Shown here: piece by piece, positions 32,864 to 45,410 of the stretch
Layout: every line of letters starts with the position of its first letter
Numbering within the stretch: the stretch's first letter is position 1
NCBI GenBank assembly: GCA_964020085.1
Contig: OZ026606.1
Span: 21,322,573 to 21,386,572, forward strand
Length of the DNA stretch: 64,000 nucleotides
Source: Micromussa lordhowensis
Lineage: Eukaryota > Cnidaria > Anthozoa > Scleractinia > Lobophylliidae
Direction: 5' to 3'
Made by a program: the position numbers and the translations under genes
Notes under the pieces: generated by a model
The model's database searches: none
The model's input: only the letters and a program-made list of their open reading frames with translations
What the model was told of the DNA's origin: nothing

Positions 32864-33976
32864 GGTAACTCCTTAGTATTGCATTGCGCATCCCTACTGC
32901 GCACGATTTTTCGCGTCATTAGAGACCTTAAGATACCCCGGTTCCGGGTACGGGTAGGGGTCAGATCACCCGTACCCGTACTCGGTTACACGGGAAGCCA
33001 ATCGAACTTAAGATGCACCGGGTGACACCGGGTACGATCTGGGCAAAAATGTGTGCAAAAAACTGGGTTGTAGTAAAGAAAATTTCTCCACATTTGTGCT
33101 TGAAAAATACTTTTTCGTAATCCCAAAACGCTTCAAATCAGAAAGACAAGTGTTTATGTAATGAAGAATCTGGATACCATTCTGGTCTAATAAGCAAAAA
33201 TAAAGACCATAAAAACTTAATTACTCGTTTCTCCATTCTCACCCGGCGCTAGCATACGGGTAGACCACCGATTACCACGGGAACACGTGTAGCTTTTACG
33301 GGAATGACACGATCACATGGTCATTTCATGAATTCAAAATGGCGCTAGCCGTACCCGTGCGTGAAATCGGGCTATTTTAAGGTGCCTATTAGCGCGTAAA
33401 CATGAGCTCGTGCGCGTACAAAACCTAAGAGATTTCCCTCAAACTAAGCTAGATAGCGAAATAAATGCTTCTTTTCTATTAAACGAGCTCGGTGACCCCC
33501 GATTTTTTGTTTTGGTATTTGCTAAGAACAGTCCAATAAAGATCACATTTGAAGAAGGAAAAAAGTTTCATAGCAGAACATGATTTTTTTGCAAAATAGT
33601 TCCATACTGGGTGTATTTTGACCACGGCGAGGACTTCAAGCTAACCACGCAACGGTCCGAAAATGTGCAATATTCCCGCAACAAGGCAATCAAAAATGGC
33701 TTAAATGAAGCAATGCTACTGACGAATATAAGAAGCTTTACTTTCAAGATAAAATTTTGTGTCTTTCAAGTAATCAAGACTTAATTCTGTATGCAGATGA
33801 TTCGAATTTTAAACGTGCAACCAGTAAAGATACCCCATTTTAAGAGCCGCCTGACGCGTAAACAAGCACGGTGACCCCATCTTTTTATCGCATTTTTTGA
33901 ATGGTCATATCATGAATTTTAACTATGCCAAGTTTCCAAAAAAGTTTGATAGTAGACCAATTTCAAGGGAATTACC
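32864..33976. mobile_element. TTAA-flanked GGTAACTCC element, unit 3
   Basis: 1113 bp with TTAA at 32860-32863 and 33977-33980. Nearly the same as units 2 and 5. Shares its left TTAA with the inverted pair. Confidence 0.75.
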
Positions 33977-34430
33977 TTAAGAAGATTGTATGCGAACATG
34001 CGACAGTGTGATTCAAAATCGTTGCAGGATGCAAGGGAGATGTGTATTTGGAGGTATTCGTAGTACAGCATACTTAGGAGAGAGCAATCCTCTTCCAATG
34101 ACACTCGTCCAGATGCGAGAAAAAGCCGAAAAAATTACGAGCTGAAACACGTTTATGGCAGACAAAATACAACAGCTGTCAGCAAAGACAGCAGACTCTA
34201 ACCACTATTTCGTAATCCTACAGAACAAGGAAGTGGAGCGTATAGCCCTGACAGCCTTAAGGAAACAAAAATAAAATACTTTTAACGTGTAACACTGAAC
34301 GAAAAATGCAAACCCACAGAACCAGGAAGCAGCTAAAATATTTTACGGAGACTGACTGACAAGAAGATGCAGTTTTTACAACAGCAACATAAAAATAATA
34401 ATAATTTGTAAAGTAAACATTATAATCTTT

Positions 34431-34605
34431 ACAACAACTGCGGGGACTGTGTAAGCGTGAATTCTAAACACAGGGAAAGTCACGGCAAACCCGCGTACCA
34501 CGAAGATGTCACATGAAGCTTCTCCGAGGTGACTCGATCTATCAGGAAGCACAAAACGTACTTCAGCATTCCAGTGGGAACATTCTGGTAGACAAATTGT
34601 GCTCA
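34431..34605 (+). pseudogene. Lipase relic, unit 3
   Basis: Same fusion as in unit 1: AACAACTGCGGGGACTGTG (PSI piece) next to GTGAATTCTAAACACAGGG and the C-terminal block. In-frame stops are TGA (in GTCACATGAAGC) and TAG (in TTCTGGTAGAC). The catalytic core is missing. Confidence 0.88.
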
Positions 34606-35312
34606 ATAAACGTGTAACAGACACCAAACATTAGTCCACTGCAGTGGAGGTCATCAAAGATGTAACATGTGCTAATATATAAATATTAGTTTTGTTGATA
34701 GGAATATATCGATTGCTCTCATTAATATAATAACGCTGAATATTTCAGGGTTGACCTCGAATGATTTTAGCGGCTACGAATGTACCCATTTCTCAACGCC
34801 AAACTCAGGGATAAGTAGGCTTGAATGATCTCGTGCAGCCTAAATATGTGTAACGAAATATTTTCTTCAAGTGCAAACAATTAAGGGCATTTCCAATGAT
34901 CAGCAGGCCTTAGTATCTTTGTTTGTTGTGTCCACTTCGATACGGACAAGATTTGTCTAATACTGACACCTAATATACTGGTATTTTCATCAGAATTTCA
35001 GGTGTTAGTAGATATTTAGCAAATGCTCTTAAAATTGCCATGTCGACGTTTTTGTACGAAAAGAAGGGGATTATACCGCACCAAACCCACTGACCCCTTA
35101 GAGATTGTAGATATCATAGTAGTCAAGTTTCATTGTTCTTTTTTTAAAACTCGTATACAGCGGCTATGTAATGATAGCTCACTAGCATGCATGCAATGAT
35201 GAAAATAAAACTTCGCTTGGTTTCGTGATCCAGAACTGCCTTGTTACTGAAGTCTGCATTGTGAGCGAAGTGGTTTTACCGCCTCAGTTTATCCAGGTTT
35301 CTGTAGTATTAA

Positions 35313-35950
35313 GGTGATTCCCTAGTTTTGCATTGCGCATCCTTACTGGGCACGATTTTTGCGTCATTAGCGCGCGCAAATGAGCGCGCGCGGGTACAAA
35401 ACGTAAGAGATTTCCCTCAAACTAAGCTAGATAGCGAGATAAATGCTCGTTTTCTCTTAAGCGAGCACGGTGACCCCCACTTTTTATTTTATAAATTCAA
35501 TGAGAACAATATCCTCAATAACTGAGAAAAAAATTGGCAGAAATCTATGGCTATTTTTTTGGCAAATGAAATAAATGCTACAGATAGAGACGTAACGGGC
35601 CCAACAGGGCAAGTCCAAATTATGTTTCCTTTAATAAAGGATAAAAATACTAATTAATAATGCTAGGTATTTGAAGCCATTTTTTTATGGGACGTAGATG
35701 AATAAACAATCAAAGAAAGTCGAACTCGGTGTGATATAACACGCTGCATAGGAAAATAATCGCGCTTATTTGTTGCGCACGGAGATCACCAAAAGTCACC
35801 TTAATAACCGCATTTGTCAGCATTGTGGCGTGAAAACAAGCGCGGTGACCCCCTCTTTTTATTACGTTTTTAATATCTCCTTGTCTTGTAACATCAGCAT
35901 ACCAAGTTTCATCAGAAATCTATGGTGGGATCTTTTACTAGGGAATCACC
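35313..35950. mobile_element. TTAA-flanked GGTGATTCC element, unit 3
   Basis: 638 bp. Termini GGTGATTCCCTAGT and ACTAGGGAATCACC are perfect inverted repeats, flanked by TTAA (35309-35312 and 35951-35954). Units 1, 2 and 4 lack it, and unit 1 keeps the empty site GTATTAAGTGCCC. Internal blocks (GCATTGCGCATCC, CGGTGACCCCC, AAACTAAGCTAGATAGCGA) are shared with the GGTAACTCC element, so the two are one family. Confidence 0.92.
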
Positions 35951-36020
35951 TTAAGTGCCCACAAGGAGTTTTCTAATTCAACCTGGATGAGATTCTACTC
36001 CATTAGGCAATTTAAGAGTA

Positions 36021-39000
36021 TAGCATTAGCCGACAACATAGACAACATAGGGCAGGGCAGCATTGCGGCATGTAAATCAGCTCCATTGCTCAAAATACTT
36101 TTCTTAGGCATAGCGTTCCTGTTTTCGACTCTAAAGAATCATAGAAGACCACAGTGTACTTTAGAGGAACGTATTTCCATTCAAGAGTTTGCTAATGGCG
36201 TTGGAATGGAGGATTTAGAAGCCTTAATCGCTCACAAGGTCTTCGCCGAGTGCAAAGGACGTCGACGATTCTCGAAGAGTAGAGTTCGATATTATTCGAA
36301 TTCCGTGCTATATTTCCTTTTGATCTGATTTTGCTTGCTGGTGATGTGGAAGTAAACCCTGGGATGTCGAATAATAGCAATGAAATCAAGAAACAACAAC
36401 GTAATCTAAGAGTTGCTCACTTGAATATTCGTTCCATCAAGAATAGAGAACATTATATTCTCGCCAAAGAACTTGTATTTGAGAATAAATTTGATATCTT
36501 CGCTATCTCTGAGAGCTGGTTGGACAACACTGTCAAAGATGCCGATGTTCAAATCTCTGGGTAAATATTTTCAGATTCGACCGGTTAAATAAGGCTAGAG
36601 GCGGTGTTTGTGTATTCGCGAGCGATAGATTTAAAATTGAACGCTTGGATGACCTATCATCTATTTCACCATCTGGGCTGCACCAGCTTTAACTTAAAGT
36701 TCAAGTAAGATACCATAAATCCTTCATCATTTGTACAGTTTATAGACCCCCAACGACAAGCTTAAACTGTTTCGACGAAGAATTGATGAGTGGAACAATT
36801 ATTTCAGCTTTATCACTCAACAAGGATATTTATATACTCTGTGATTTAAACTGTGATGTCTCAAAGCCCAACGATGCTGTGTCTCAAATTTTGATCAATT
36901 TTTGTACTGCATTTAATTTAACTCAAATGGTTAAACAACCAACAAGAATAACCGAGACCTCGACTACGTTAATCGATGTCATCATGGCTTCAAATACAGA
37001 TTTAGTGAGAGATGTGAAAGTATTGCCTTGTTCTATTAGTGATCATGACAAGGTCTACTTAGAATTTGATCTAAAGAAAGATCGTCCTGCACCTGTATAT
37101 ATCACAACAAGAAGCTTCAAAAATTATGATCAAGTGGCCTTCCATGGAGATATGTCTATTGCTCCCTGGTCAGTTATATACATCTTTGATGATGTTGATG
37201 ATAAACTTAACGCATTCCATTCAATATTTGATGATATATTTGATTCATATGCGCCCATCAAAGAGGTAAAGATACAGAGTCGACCAAATCCTTGTGTTAC
37301 TGAGGAAATCCGTGCACTAATGAAGACGAGAGATTATTGGCGAAATTTGGCAAGGAAAAAAAATGACCGGCTAGCATGGGCTGGTTATAAAAACTTCAAA
37401 AGGGAAGTAAGACGTGAACTGAGATTTGCCGAACAAGAATACGCTGAGACTCAAATCAGGAACAACCCCAACAAGTCAGTTAATCGCAAGTCTTACAGCA
37501 ATGAGGACAAACTGGTTGCTAACAAATTTAATGAATATTTTACCTCAATTGGCCAAAATACGATCGATAAGATCCAGTCGCTGGCCAATGAATGCAACTA
37601 CGATCTTTTGTCCCAAAGTGCTATTCGTTATCACAACAGTTTACATTCAGGACTGCGGAATGCAGCGAAATTGAACAAGTTGTTCATTCAATGCCAACAG
37701 GGAAAGCTCCTGGGAACGACAAAATTCCACTGCGTGTGATTAAGGACTGCCTTCCCGCTATTCTTCCAACACTCACGTCTATTGTAAGTAATTCACTCAC
37801 AAGTGGCGTATTTCCATCCATGTGGAAGACTGCAGAAGTGATCCCTATTCATAAACAGAGCGATTATGAAAAACCGGAAAACAACCGTCCCATATCTTTA
37901 TTGCCTATTTTATCAAAGATATGCGAGAGAGCTGCACTAAATCAATTTATGCCTTATTTGGTACTAAATGAACGATTGTCAACAAACCAAATCGGCAATA
38001 AAAGGTGGCATTCAACCGAGACTTCACTGATTTACACGACAGAAAAGATTTTAGGCGCCATTGATCAAAAGAAAACTACAGCCATGGTCCTGCTAGACAT
38101 GAGCAAAGCCTTTGACAGTATCAGTCATAAAACCTTGCTCTACAAACTTCAAGATAGAGGTGCTTCAACATCCGCCATTGATTGGTTTCGTAGTTATCTA
38201 TCTAACAGAGCTCAAGTAGTCCGCGTCAATACTAAGATCTCTGATCTATTACCGTTGACCAGTGGAGTTCCACAAGGTAGCATTTTGGGTCCAATGCTTT
38301 TTGGAGTTTATGTCAACGATCTACCATCTACTCCAAAACATTGTCTAGTCGAGAGTTATGTGGATGACACTAAGTTATACATGTCATTCCAACCCCATGA
38401 CTCTGGAAACGTCGTAACAGCTTTGAACGAAGACCTTGTCAGCATACGTAACTGGTACTTTGAAAATGGTCTACTTTTAATCCTGATAAGGCTAAGTTGA
38501 TTATATATGGAAGTAGGCAGATGAGTGCGAAAATCCCAGAATTTCGCCTTATACACTCTTGGGTAAAGACCTTGAACCCACAGAGACTGTTAAAGATCTC
38601 GGAGTGATTTTTGACAAAAATCTCACCTTTAACGATCACATTATTAAAACTGTCTCCTCTTGTATGTCTGCGCTGGGACAAATAGGCCGCGTAAAACATG
38701 CATTTAGGAAAGACATACTTATTATGATTATAAATTCCTTGGTATTTAGTAAATTATATTATTGTTCTAAGAAATTATGCTGCTCGCATAGTATGTAACA
38801 TTAGAAAATATAATCATGTGTCTCCAGCTCTAAAAAGTTAAAAATGGATTCCTGTGAAATCACACCTCTATTTTAGAGATGCAGTAATGGCCTTTAAGTG
38901 TATGACAGGTGTTTCACCTGAATATTTAAGTAATAAGTTTATCCCTAGGGGTAGTATGTATTAGTGGGCGAGCGACCCGTAATTCACAAAAATTAAACAT

Positions 39001-39430
39001 CCCACTCTGTAAATCAGCAACCGGCCAGAGGTCTTTTCAATATCGTGTTGTAAAATTTGGAACGCTATTAGCCCTATATTGAAATTAAGTCAATGTGTAA
39101 GTAGTTTTAAACGCAATCTTAAGTTAGACCTTTTAAAAAAGTTTTTGTCTTGATTAGGTTGATTTTTCTCCTCTTTATTCTATATTCTACATATTTATTT
39201 AATTTTTATTATATACGTGAGCACGAAACTCGGAGTAACAGGAAATTTTGTCTCTTCGTTATATCTTCTAATTTTTATTATATCTTCTAATTTTTATTAT
39301 ATAACACAATTTTTTTTATATAACACAGTGTTTTAGAGTTTTTTTTTTACTCATTATTGTTACCTCTCTTAAATTGCATTGTCACTGAAAAGCCCCCATG
39401 GGGAGTTGTAAATAAAGTATTGTATTGTAT
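36021..39430 (+). mobile_element. CR1-like non-LTR retrotransposon, degraded, unit 3
   Basis: Inserted into unit DNA with a short duplication AGAGTA (36015-36020 and 39431-39436). It holds an apurinic-endonuclease-type nuclease and a reverse transcriptase in broken frames, then a 3' tail ending GTATTGTATTGTAT, a short pentamer repeat typical of CR1-type LINEs. The 5' end is shared with unit 5 (60364), so insertion came before the block duplication. Confidence 0.85.
36331..38960 (+). pseudogene. CR1-like ORF2 (endonuclease-reverse transcriptase), broken
   Basis: Endonuclease start HLNIRSI and FDIFAISESWL (36400-36520), then the rest of the nuclease in 36783-37700 with CDLNCD and SDHDKVY. The reverse transcriptase follows at about 37670-38500 with LLDMSKAFDS, SGVPQGSILGP and Y-V-D-D (38357-38368), and a C-terminal part at 38559-38950. 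Breaks against the unit-5 copy: loss of TA near 36560 shifts the frame, and TGG became TAA in CACCAGCTTTAAC (36690). Further shifts lie near 37680 and 38490. Just upstream of the nuclease, 36343-36363 encodes DVEVNPG, a 2A-like motif, followed by Met. The element is dead. CR1-group assignment rests on domain style; L2 is an alternative. Confidence 0.85.
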
Positions 39431-39693
39431 AGAGTAAAGTGTCTTTCTCAAGAGGACAACGTTAAGGCAACGAGGAAATTGGATCAACACGAAGTGGAAC
39501 TGCATGACATGTCCGCGTCGTTTGTATGTCAAACTCGGCTTATAACTGCAGTGACAGCAATTAGAAAATTCCCAAGAGACCAAAACTAAAAGATGCACTG
39601 ATTTGTTTCGTTGGTAAACCCAGCTGACACATACAAATGTCAGGTCATTTGCATGAGTGACATTAATTAGACTTTTTGATATTACTTTTTGGA

Positions 39694-40680
39694 ACATCTA
39701 GCTATAAAAAATTGTGCGAAAACTTTTCTTAAAAACATTTAAGAAATCTTTAAAAAACGGTTAAAAAATACACGACGTTTCGACGTTCTCGGACGTCATT
39801 ATCAAGTGAAATTAAAGAAACAGTATGAATATTATTTGAATACATGAGAAAACAATAGTTCATTAAAAAGAAGCTACAAGCTAAACAAAGAGTTTAGCAC
39901 TGATGGAGTCACTCTGAGTGTTAAGGCCTCAGTTCTTGGATGAATAGCATTTCGTAAATGAGGCAGTCAAATTTCCCGTGGCACTTCTTGAGAACACAAA
40001 ATTAAAAGATTTAAAAATCTAAGTTAAAAGCCCCAAATTAAAAGATTTTTGTCACCGTGCGCTTCTAAAGGTGTTAACCGATTGACAAATACTTACAATG
40101 TATAGTGAAACAGAGAATTAACTCTGAAGTGCAAATTTAAGTGCTAATTTACACTTCAGAGTTAATTCCATTTGTGTTCATAGTGCTACGCGGCACAACA
40201 TTCACATGTACACTTACAATATATGTTCGGCAATGCGCTGATGGACGTGTCGGGCTGCATACCCGACAAGCAGATCACATGCAAATTTATAAACAACGCA
40301 TTGCTGATTCACAATACTCGGCTTAATTTCTTTCGGCTTAAGATCTTGTTCCAATTTCTTGCTCACAAAAATTGGCTGCAAAGTGACGCAAATCTTTCTG
40401 CTGAGATCACGTAATTGCCTACGAGACTGCATTAGCGGCTATCTGATCTTTGAAGGGAAGAACTATTCTGATCGTGTTGCCATCACCGGTTTTCTTTTCT
40501 AGCCTAGTTGCAATATTTTGAATAAACATATCAATGGTGGAATTTATGAGGCCAATTGGATAATCAAGTCGGGAGAATATAGAGCGTAACTTAGCGCATT
40601 AAAGGCTACTGCCGTAGATGACAAGGCATGGGCGCGATGCAACATGGTCATCAGTAAACCGGTTTTGTAACGTTTAGAAA
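39694..40680 (-). mobile_element. Penelope-like element fragment
   Basis: About 1 kb present in unit 3 only, inserted in the stretch reading TTACTTTTTGGAA in the sister units. On the minus strand 40214-40432 encodes VNQQCVVYKFACDL, VGYAARHVHQRIAEH, which resembles the GIY-YIG-type endonuclease end of Penelope-like elements. Lower-coordinate DNA (39770-39805) gives the CTTGATAATGACGTCCGAGA / CGTCGAAACGTCG style of 3' sequence. The reverse transcriptase is missing, so the copy is 5'-truncated and degraded. Confidence 0.65.
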
Positions 40681-42138
40681 CGTTTGGAAAGAGCTTTTTT
40701 TCAGGTATCCATAGAGATCCTTTATGGATATAGCTTTACCTAATGTAGAGATGTGTTTGCCTGAAACAACACTTCAATTTGACATTAAAATCCTTTTGGA
40801 ATTCGCTAAGTGCTCTTTTAAGCATTCAGGTATTTTTTTTTGATCTCCTGTTCCATCAAATTACGAAACTAAGAGTTAGTTTCTAGGTAACAGCCGACAC
40901 TTTATTTATTCAGCTGTCGGCTGGGATCTCATTGCTACCAATTATTAAGACATTTGAAGGATCTAACATCTAAGGTAACTAACCCATATCGAAGACCCAA
41001 CGGATGAGATATTTCGAGAGAACAATTGTAAAAGAAGTCAATCCAAACGCAGTAAGTTATGCGGATGTATAATGCTTTAATAACTAGCTTTTTCAGCAGT
41101 GAGTTACCCGTGATTTCGTGCGCTGGGGCCAAGAGAGTGTAGGAGCAAAGTTCTTTTCAGAAAGCCGTTCCTTTAACAAGGCAAATCCAATATCCTTTTA
41201 GACAAATGAAAAAGTCGAACTATTAGTTTTCTCTTCCTTCCTTAAATGTTTTCAGTGGGAAAGCCAAGCCGAAATAAAAAAAGCCGTAAACAAAGTACAA
41301 AGACAAGTACACAGGTCTCAACAAGGGGAATAACCGTTTTCTGGTTTATGCAGGGGTTTTTTTTCTTTTGCAATTTGCATGTCTGTCCAAATTTGCCCAA
41401 TTTGTACCGCAAACAATCAAATGTAACCTGGATATTCTCACAAAAAAGACACATTCACCAACAATTTTACTAATAATGCCGAGGGAAAATTTCAGACTGC
41501 GTCACTGTTTTCGAGCTTATGAACCAATGTGGTTGTAAACGTTGTTTAGACCATTGTGCATGCAGCCTTTCTTCGCTCACATGAAATATTTTATTTTGTC
41601 ACTTCGTCTCGTTGCAACCCGAGAGAAGATCAAGAGTCGATTTTGAAATCTAGCTCTGTAAGGAGCTCCATATGGTGGACAATCAGTGCCATGTATGTAT
41701 GTGTATTAATTTATGTTCGAAAAACCACCTGCCCTCCCAGAAGGCACTCTGCTCTTCGAGGATGCAACGTGGCAAGGTGGGTAGGAAATTGAAGATCGAG
41801 GACTGTTTGGTTGGAGAGTTGTTTAGTCGCAGTAGACCGCAGTTCAAATCTAAATAACCAACTGGTTAGTTAGAGCTTTTGTACTTTTTCTTTTCTGATT
41901 GAAATTATTAGCACTCGTTCACTTAATTGTGCATTTAACCACGCTCATCTCTGAAACGAGGTCGCGGGTGGTCCCCTTGATGTTCATATTGCAAAAAACA
42001 AGGAACTCATTATCTGAGTTAAAGAAAAACTAAAAATACTCTATTATTTCTAGATCTTTAGCGATTAGGTGACTTCACAAATATTTGTCCACAGGGCTGT
42101 GAGTCTGTTTCAAAATGCCAAACATCCCGTCGCTGTTG
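40681..42138. other. Lipase 5' flank, unit 3
   Basis: Collinear with the other units. The small 88-89-codon frame of units 1 and 2 is broken here by changes around the poly-T run (41347-41370). No gene is seen. Confidence 0.5.
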
Positions 42139-43293
42139 ATGATGTTTCGTCCGTTCTCCTTCTTTCTAATCATCGCACAACTGACTCTAGTTGGGGCCTT
42201 CTTCTTCTCACAACCCTGTAGCAAAAACAACTGCAGAGACTGTGCCAGGTCGAGCATCCTGTTCACATCATGCAGGTGGTGCAAAAGGGATAACGAGTGC
42301 CATGTACCAGGCGCTATTGTAACGAATCCTTGCAAAGCAGCGGAAAATATTGTGGAGGAATCCCACTGTGCTGACGAATTATCAAGCTACAATCCTGAAT
42401 TATCGCTGAAGATGTTGTATCTCTCGGCAGCAGCATATGACGAGTCTAATGACCTGGTACATCAGCAGAAATGCCTCGACAATTCTCTCACATCTGACAA
42501 CTTTCAACTTCAGACTGTGGTTACGAAGATCTGTGATGCTGCTGGTCATGATTGCTCTGGGTATGTTGCTGTCTCGCATACCTTAAAAGTTATCGTAGTC
42601 GCTTTTCGCGGCTCTAAGAATTTTGAGCAAGTGGCTAAACAGATTTTAGAAGTCCTACTCTCCCCAAAAGCGCAATTTCTAGACGGTCAGGTTCAGTCCT
42701 ACTGGAAGAGAGGTTTTGATGTGTTATGGCCGAGCATGAAGACGGAAGTGAACACTCTCGTTTCGCAGAATCCATCGTATCAGATCTGGGTCACGGGACA
42801 TTCCTTAGGAGGAGCAATGGCATCGTTGGCAAGTACTTGGCTCGCTTATTACAACATAGCTCCTCGTAAGAACATCATCTTGTACACGTTTGGCATGCCT
42901 CGAGTTGGTAACTACGACTATGCTCTGCAGCACGATACACTGGTCAAAAACAGTTGGAGAGTTGTTAATGACGATGATTTGGCCCCTCATTTCCCCACTT
43001 TAGTTTCTGTGAACATTTTAAACGGCCCTTATCATCACGGAGTGGAAGCTTTCTACAGCGAGGAAGCTACTAACGTGTATTCTCCACACAAGGAGTGTCA
43101 CGGCAAACCGTACAACGAAGATGCTACATGCAGCTTCTCCGAAGTGATCACATCTAATTCTATAGAGAAACATAGAACGTACTTCAGCATTCCGGTGGGA
43201 ACATTCTCGGAAACAGATTGTGTACCCCAGACACGCAAGAGGCGCGAAGAATCGTCAAGAGAATTTCATGAACAGCCGTTTATAGAAGCTTAA
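42139..43293 (+). CDS. Secreted PSI-domain class-3 lipase, unit 3 (384 aa)
   Basis: Intact intronless gene with signal peptide, PSI-like module (CRDCARSS rather than CGDC), VVVAFRGS, S222 in GHSLGG and YHHGVEAF. Next to the acid D280 the usual valine is alanine (DDDLAPHFP, A282), and the tail differs (REFHEQPFIEA; GTFSETDC instead of GTFWETDC). It is the most diverged of the array genes. I start at 42139, shared with the other copies. Only here an in-frame ATG also exists eight codons upstream (42115), where the others read GTG or GCG. Confidence 0.93.
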   Translation: MMFRPFSFFLIIAQLTLVGAFFFSQPCSKNNCRDCARSSILFTSCRWCKRDNECHVPGAIVTNPCKAAENIVEESHCADELSSYNPELSLKMLYLSAAAYDESNDLVHQQKCLDNSLTSDNFQLQTVVTKICDAAGHDCSGYVAVSHTLKVIVVAFRGSKNFEQVAKQILEVLLSPKAQFLDGQVQSYWKRGFDVLWPSMKTEVNTLVSQNPSYQIWVTGHSLGGAMASLASTWLAYYNIAPRKNIILYTFGMPRVGNYDYALQHDTLVKNSWRVVNDDDLAPHFPTLVSVNILNGPYHHGVEAFYSEEATNVYSPHKECHGKPYNEDATCSFSEVITSNSIEKHRTYFSIPVGTFSETDCVPQTRKRREESSREFHEQPFIEA

Positions 43294-43504
43294 AAAGATC
43301 GCTAACAGCTTGTATTGGAAACGGGGTATTCTCACGTATTATTACCAAATTATTGTCCTTCTTTGTGACCCAATAGGCACACCAAGTTGTTTCCTCTAAT
43401 GTAGTATTAATAACATCTTATTTTAGTTTTCTTTCAGTGGGTTTCGAGCCAGCATAAATTTGCAATTGTGCACAAGACCAGTTAAACCCGCTTAAGACAA
43501 TTAA

Positions 43505-44111
43505 GGCGTGGCTCTTACTTAATTGCACCAAAACATTAGGAGGGGGTTGGTCTATCTTCTAAGGCGTTCACCATTGATATATGCAAATTAGGTCACGTGA
43601 ATTGTTGCATGCGGCCAAGAAATTTAAAGAACCTTTGAGCAGATATGGCACCAGTTTATACCAACAATCATTTAACTTGAATGCACCTATTGTAGATAGG
43701 TCAAAAAAATAGAAACAAAAGATCTGTGCTCGTACTTAAATATTTCATTAATTTGGAAAAGAATATGCACTTTATACTAGTGCCCAGTCCCCCAAAAAGT
43801 GATTTCTTATTTCATACTTATATTTTAGAAAAATCTCAAAACGTCCGGGCACAGAAATGATGTACCTAATAGTCTCAACATTTTAAAGCTAACGCCAGCT
43901 TCCTAGATGCTCTAAAAACTGCTGGAATTTTGCTTAGAAGAAATTTCAGCTAACATTGCCTTGTAGGTCACGTGACAATATATGAGTCCATCTATATGGC
44001 TGCCGAACGTCTTGCTCATAGTGATATCCCAAAGCTATAAGGTGTTTTTAAAAAATGTCTAAAAAATAGACCACCCCTCAATTTTTTCATGAAACGTTTT
44101 AAAGCCAGTTC
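43505..44111. mobile_element. TTAA-flanked GGCGTGGCT element, unit 4
   Basis: TTAA at 43501-43504 and 44112-44115. Same element as at the start of the other units, with GGCGTGGCT at the left end. Confidence 0.7.
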
Positions 44112-45410
44112 TTAATTTTCGTGAGCCGTTCTAGCCCCATTGGAGCGGTTATCGCCAATGTTTAGATGCTAGTGTTTGTAAGGTGCTTGCTGTTTTATGA
44201 TTTTAATCAAATGATTGCTGGCAGGAGCTCAAGGACAGTTTTAGAATAGCGTCATTACGTTTGGGAATGAGCTAGTTATCAGTGCTTTTAATCCTTCAGC
44301 TCAGGAGCGGGTATATTGATCATTTAATTCCCCTTTTTCTGCGGCTGGTAACATTTCCTCGTTGTTATGTTGAATAAATAATGATAATTGTCAAGTTATG
44401 ACAGCTCTTCTGAGAAGCTCGAATAAAAAACATTGACAAGCTTTGTGCTGTACGTGGTATTTGTTGGGGTGATATCGGGGGGAAGCATGAAGGTAAGGCG
44501 TGCTTTCAAGCGGTATAAAGGAAACATTCTGCAAAACAGCTGACAAGAACTCTGATGAGGTAAAATCTCTTTTAAAATCGCACTATTCAAACACTTTTTA
44601 ACAGAACTCTGCTCGCAAAAATCCATTGGCTGTTTGAAGCACGTTCTGCGAGGGGTTTAGTAACTTAACGTGCACTCTCAACTACCTTTTTTTTCGCTTA
44701 TACAAATCTCCTTATTTTTCTGATCGCCACTGCGAAAAAATTATCGTTGTAGCCATTTTGGATTAACCCTAAGTCCGTAAAATGAGCCATTTCCGTGCAC
44801 TTGACCGAGCAATAGCGAAGAATGGGGCGAGTTGGCCTGTGACGTCATCGAAGGGCTAACATTGTTTTGCTGTTAAGGTAACTCCTTAGTATAGATAAAC
44901 TTTTCGTGAGAGGTAAGCCGTGGCCCGAAGGAAAAATCCTGGAAATCCCGTAATGTAGTACTTCTTCTTTGTTTAACACCTTAATTAACCTAGGAAAACA
45001 AACTTAGACAATTATTTATTTATTGTTTTGCTTTTCTTGCTCAATATTTTGAATATTATTTTAAACATTGCTCTATTTACCGGCGGCTTATGCGGACGGA
45101 CATCCCGCCTTTAGATCATAGTAAACATCGATAACGCACAACCAAACAATATAGGTTTTTATCGAGCTTATGCAATTAATCCCGTAAGCATTCGAATTTT
45201 TGTTTTCGTTTTGCTTAACCAAATTTCCAGGTTTGATTGCAAAAGCCGCTTTGTTTGTGTATGTTTATGTGTGTCTTTGTTCCTACTTACATCTGCGAGT
45301 GTTTTGCTTAACCCTTTTTACACCACTGTATTTGCATACAAAAGGGAAAACCAATTTATTCTGTGTTTCCCTTGCCACTTTAATCATGTGCAAAGGTCAC
45401 GCTTTTTGAG

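Larger units (their letters stand above)
30814..43500 (+). repeat. Lipase array unit 3 (about 12.7 kb)
   Basis: Contains the full inverted TTAA pair, the GGTGATTCC element, a CR1-like LINE and a Penelope fragment in addition to the basic unit. From its left end to about 36820 it is nearly identical to unit 5. Its right end carries the lipase at 42139. Confidence 0.88.

Noticed and set aside
35987..36328. 113-codon frame before the CR1-like endonuclease as an ORF1
   Set aside because: Begins in unit DNA before the LINE start (36021), and the following 2A-like segment is in another frame. It may include ORF1 remnants but cannot be supported as a gene.
42115..42138. Upstream ATG as the start of the unit-3 lipase
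   Set aside because: Other copies read GTG or GCG at this position, and the shared ATG pair places the signal peptide correctly. Kept only as an oddity.
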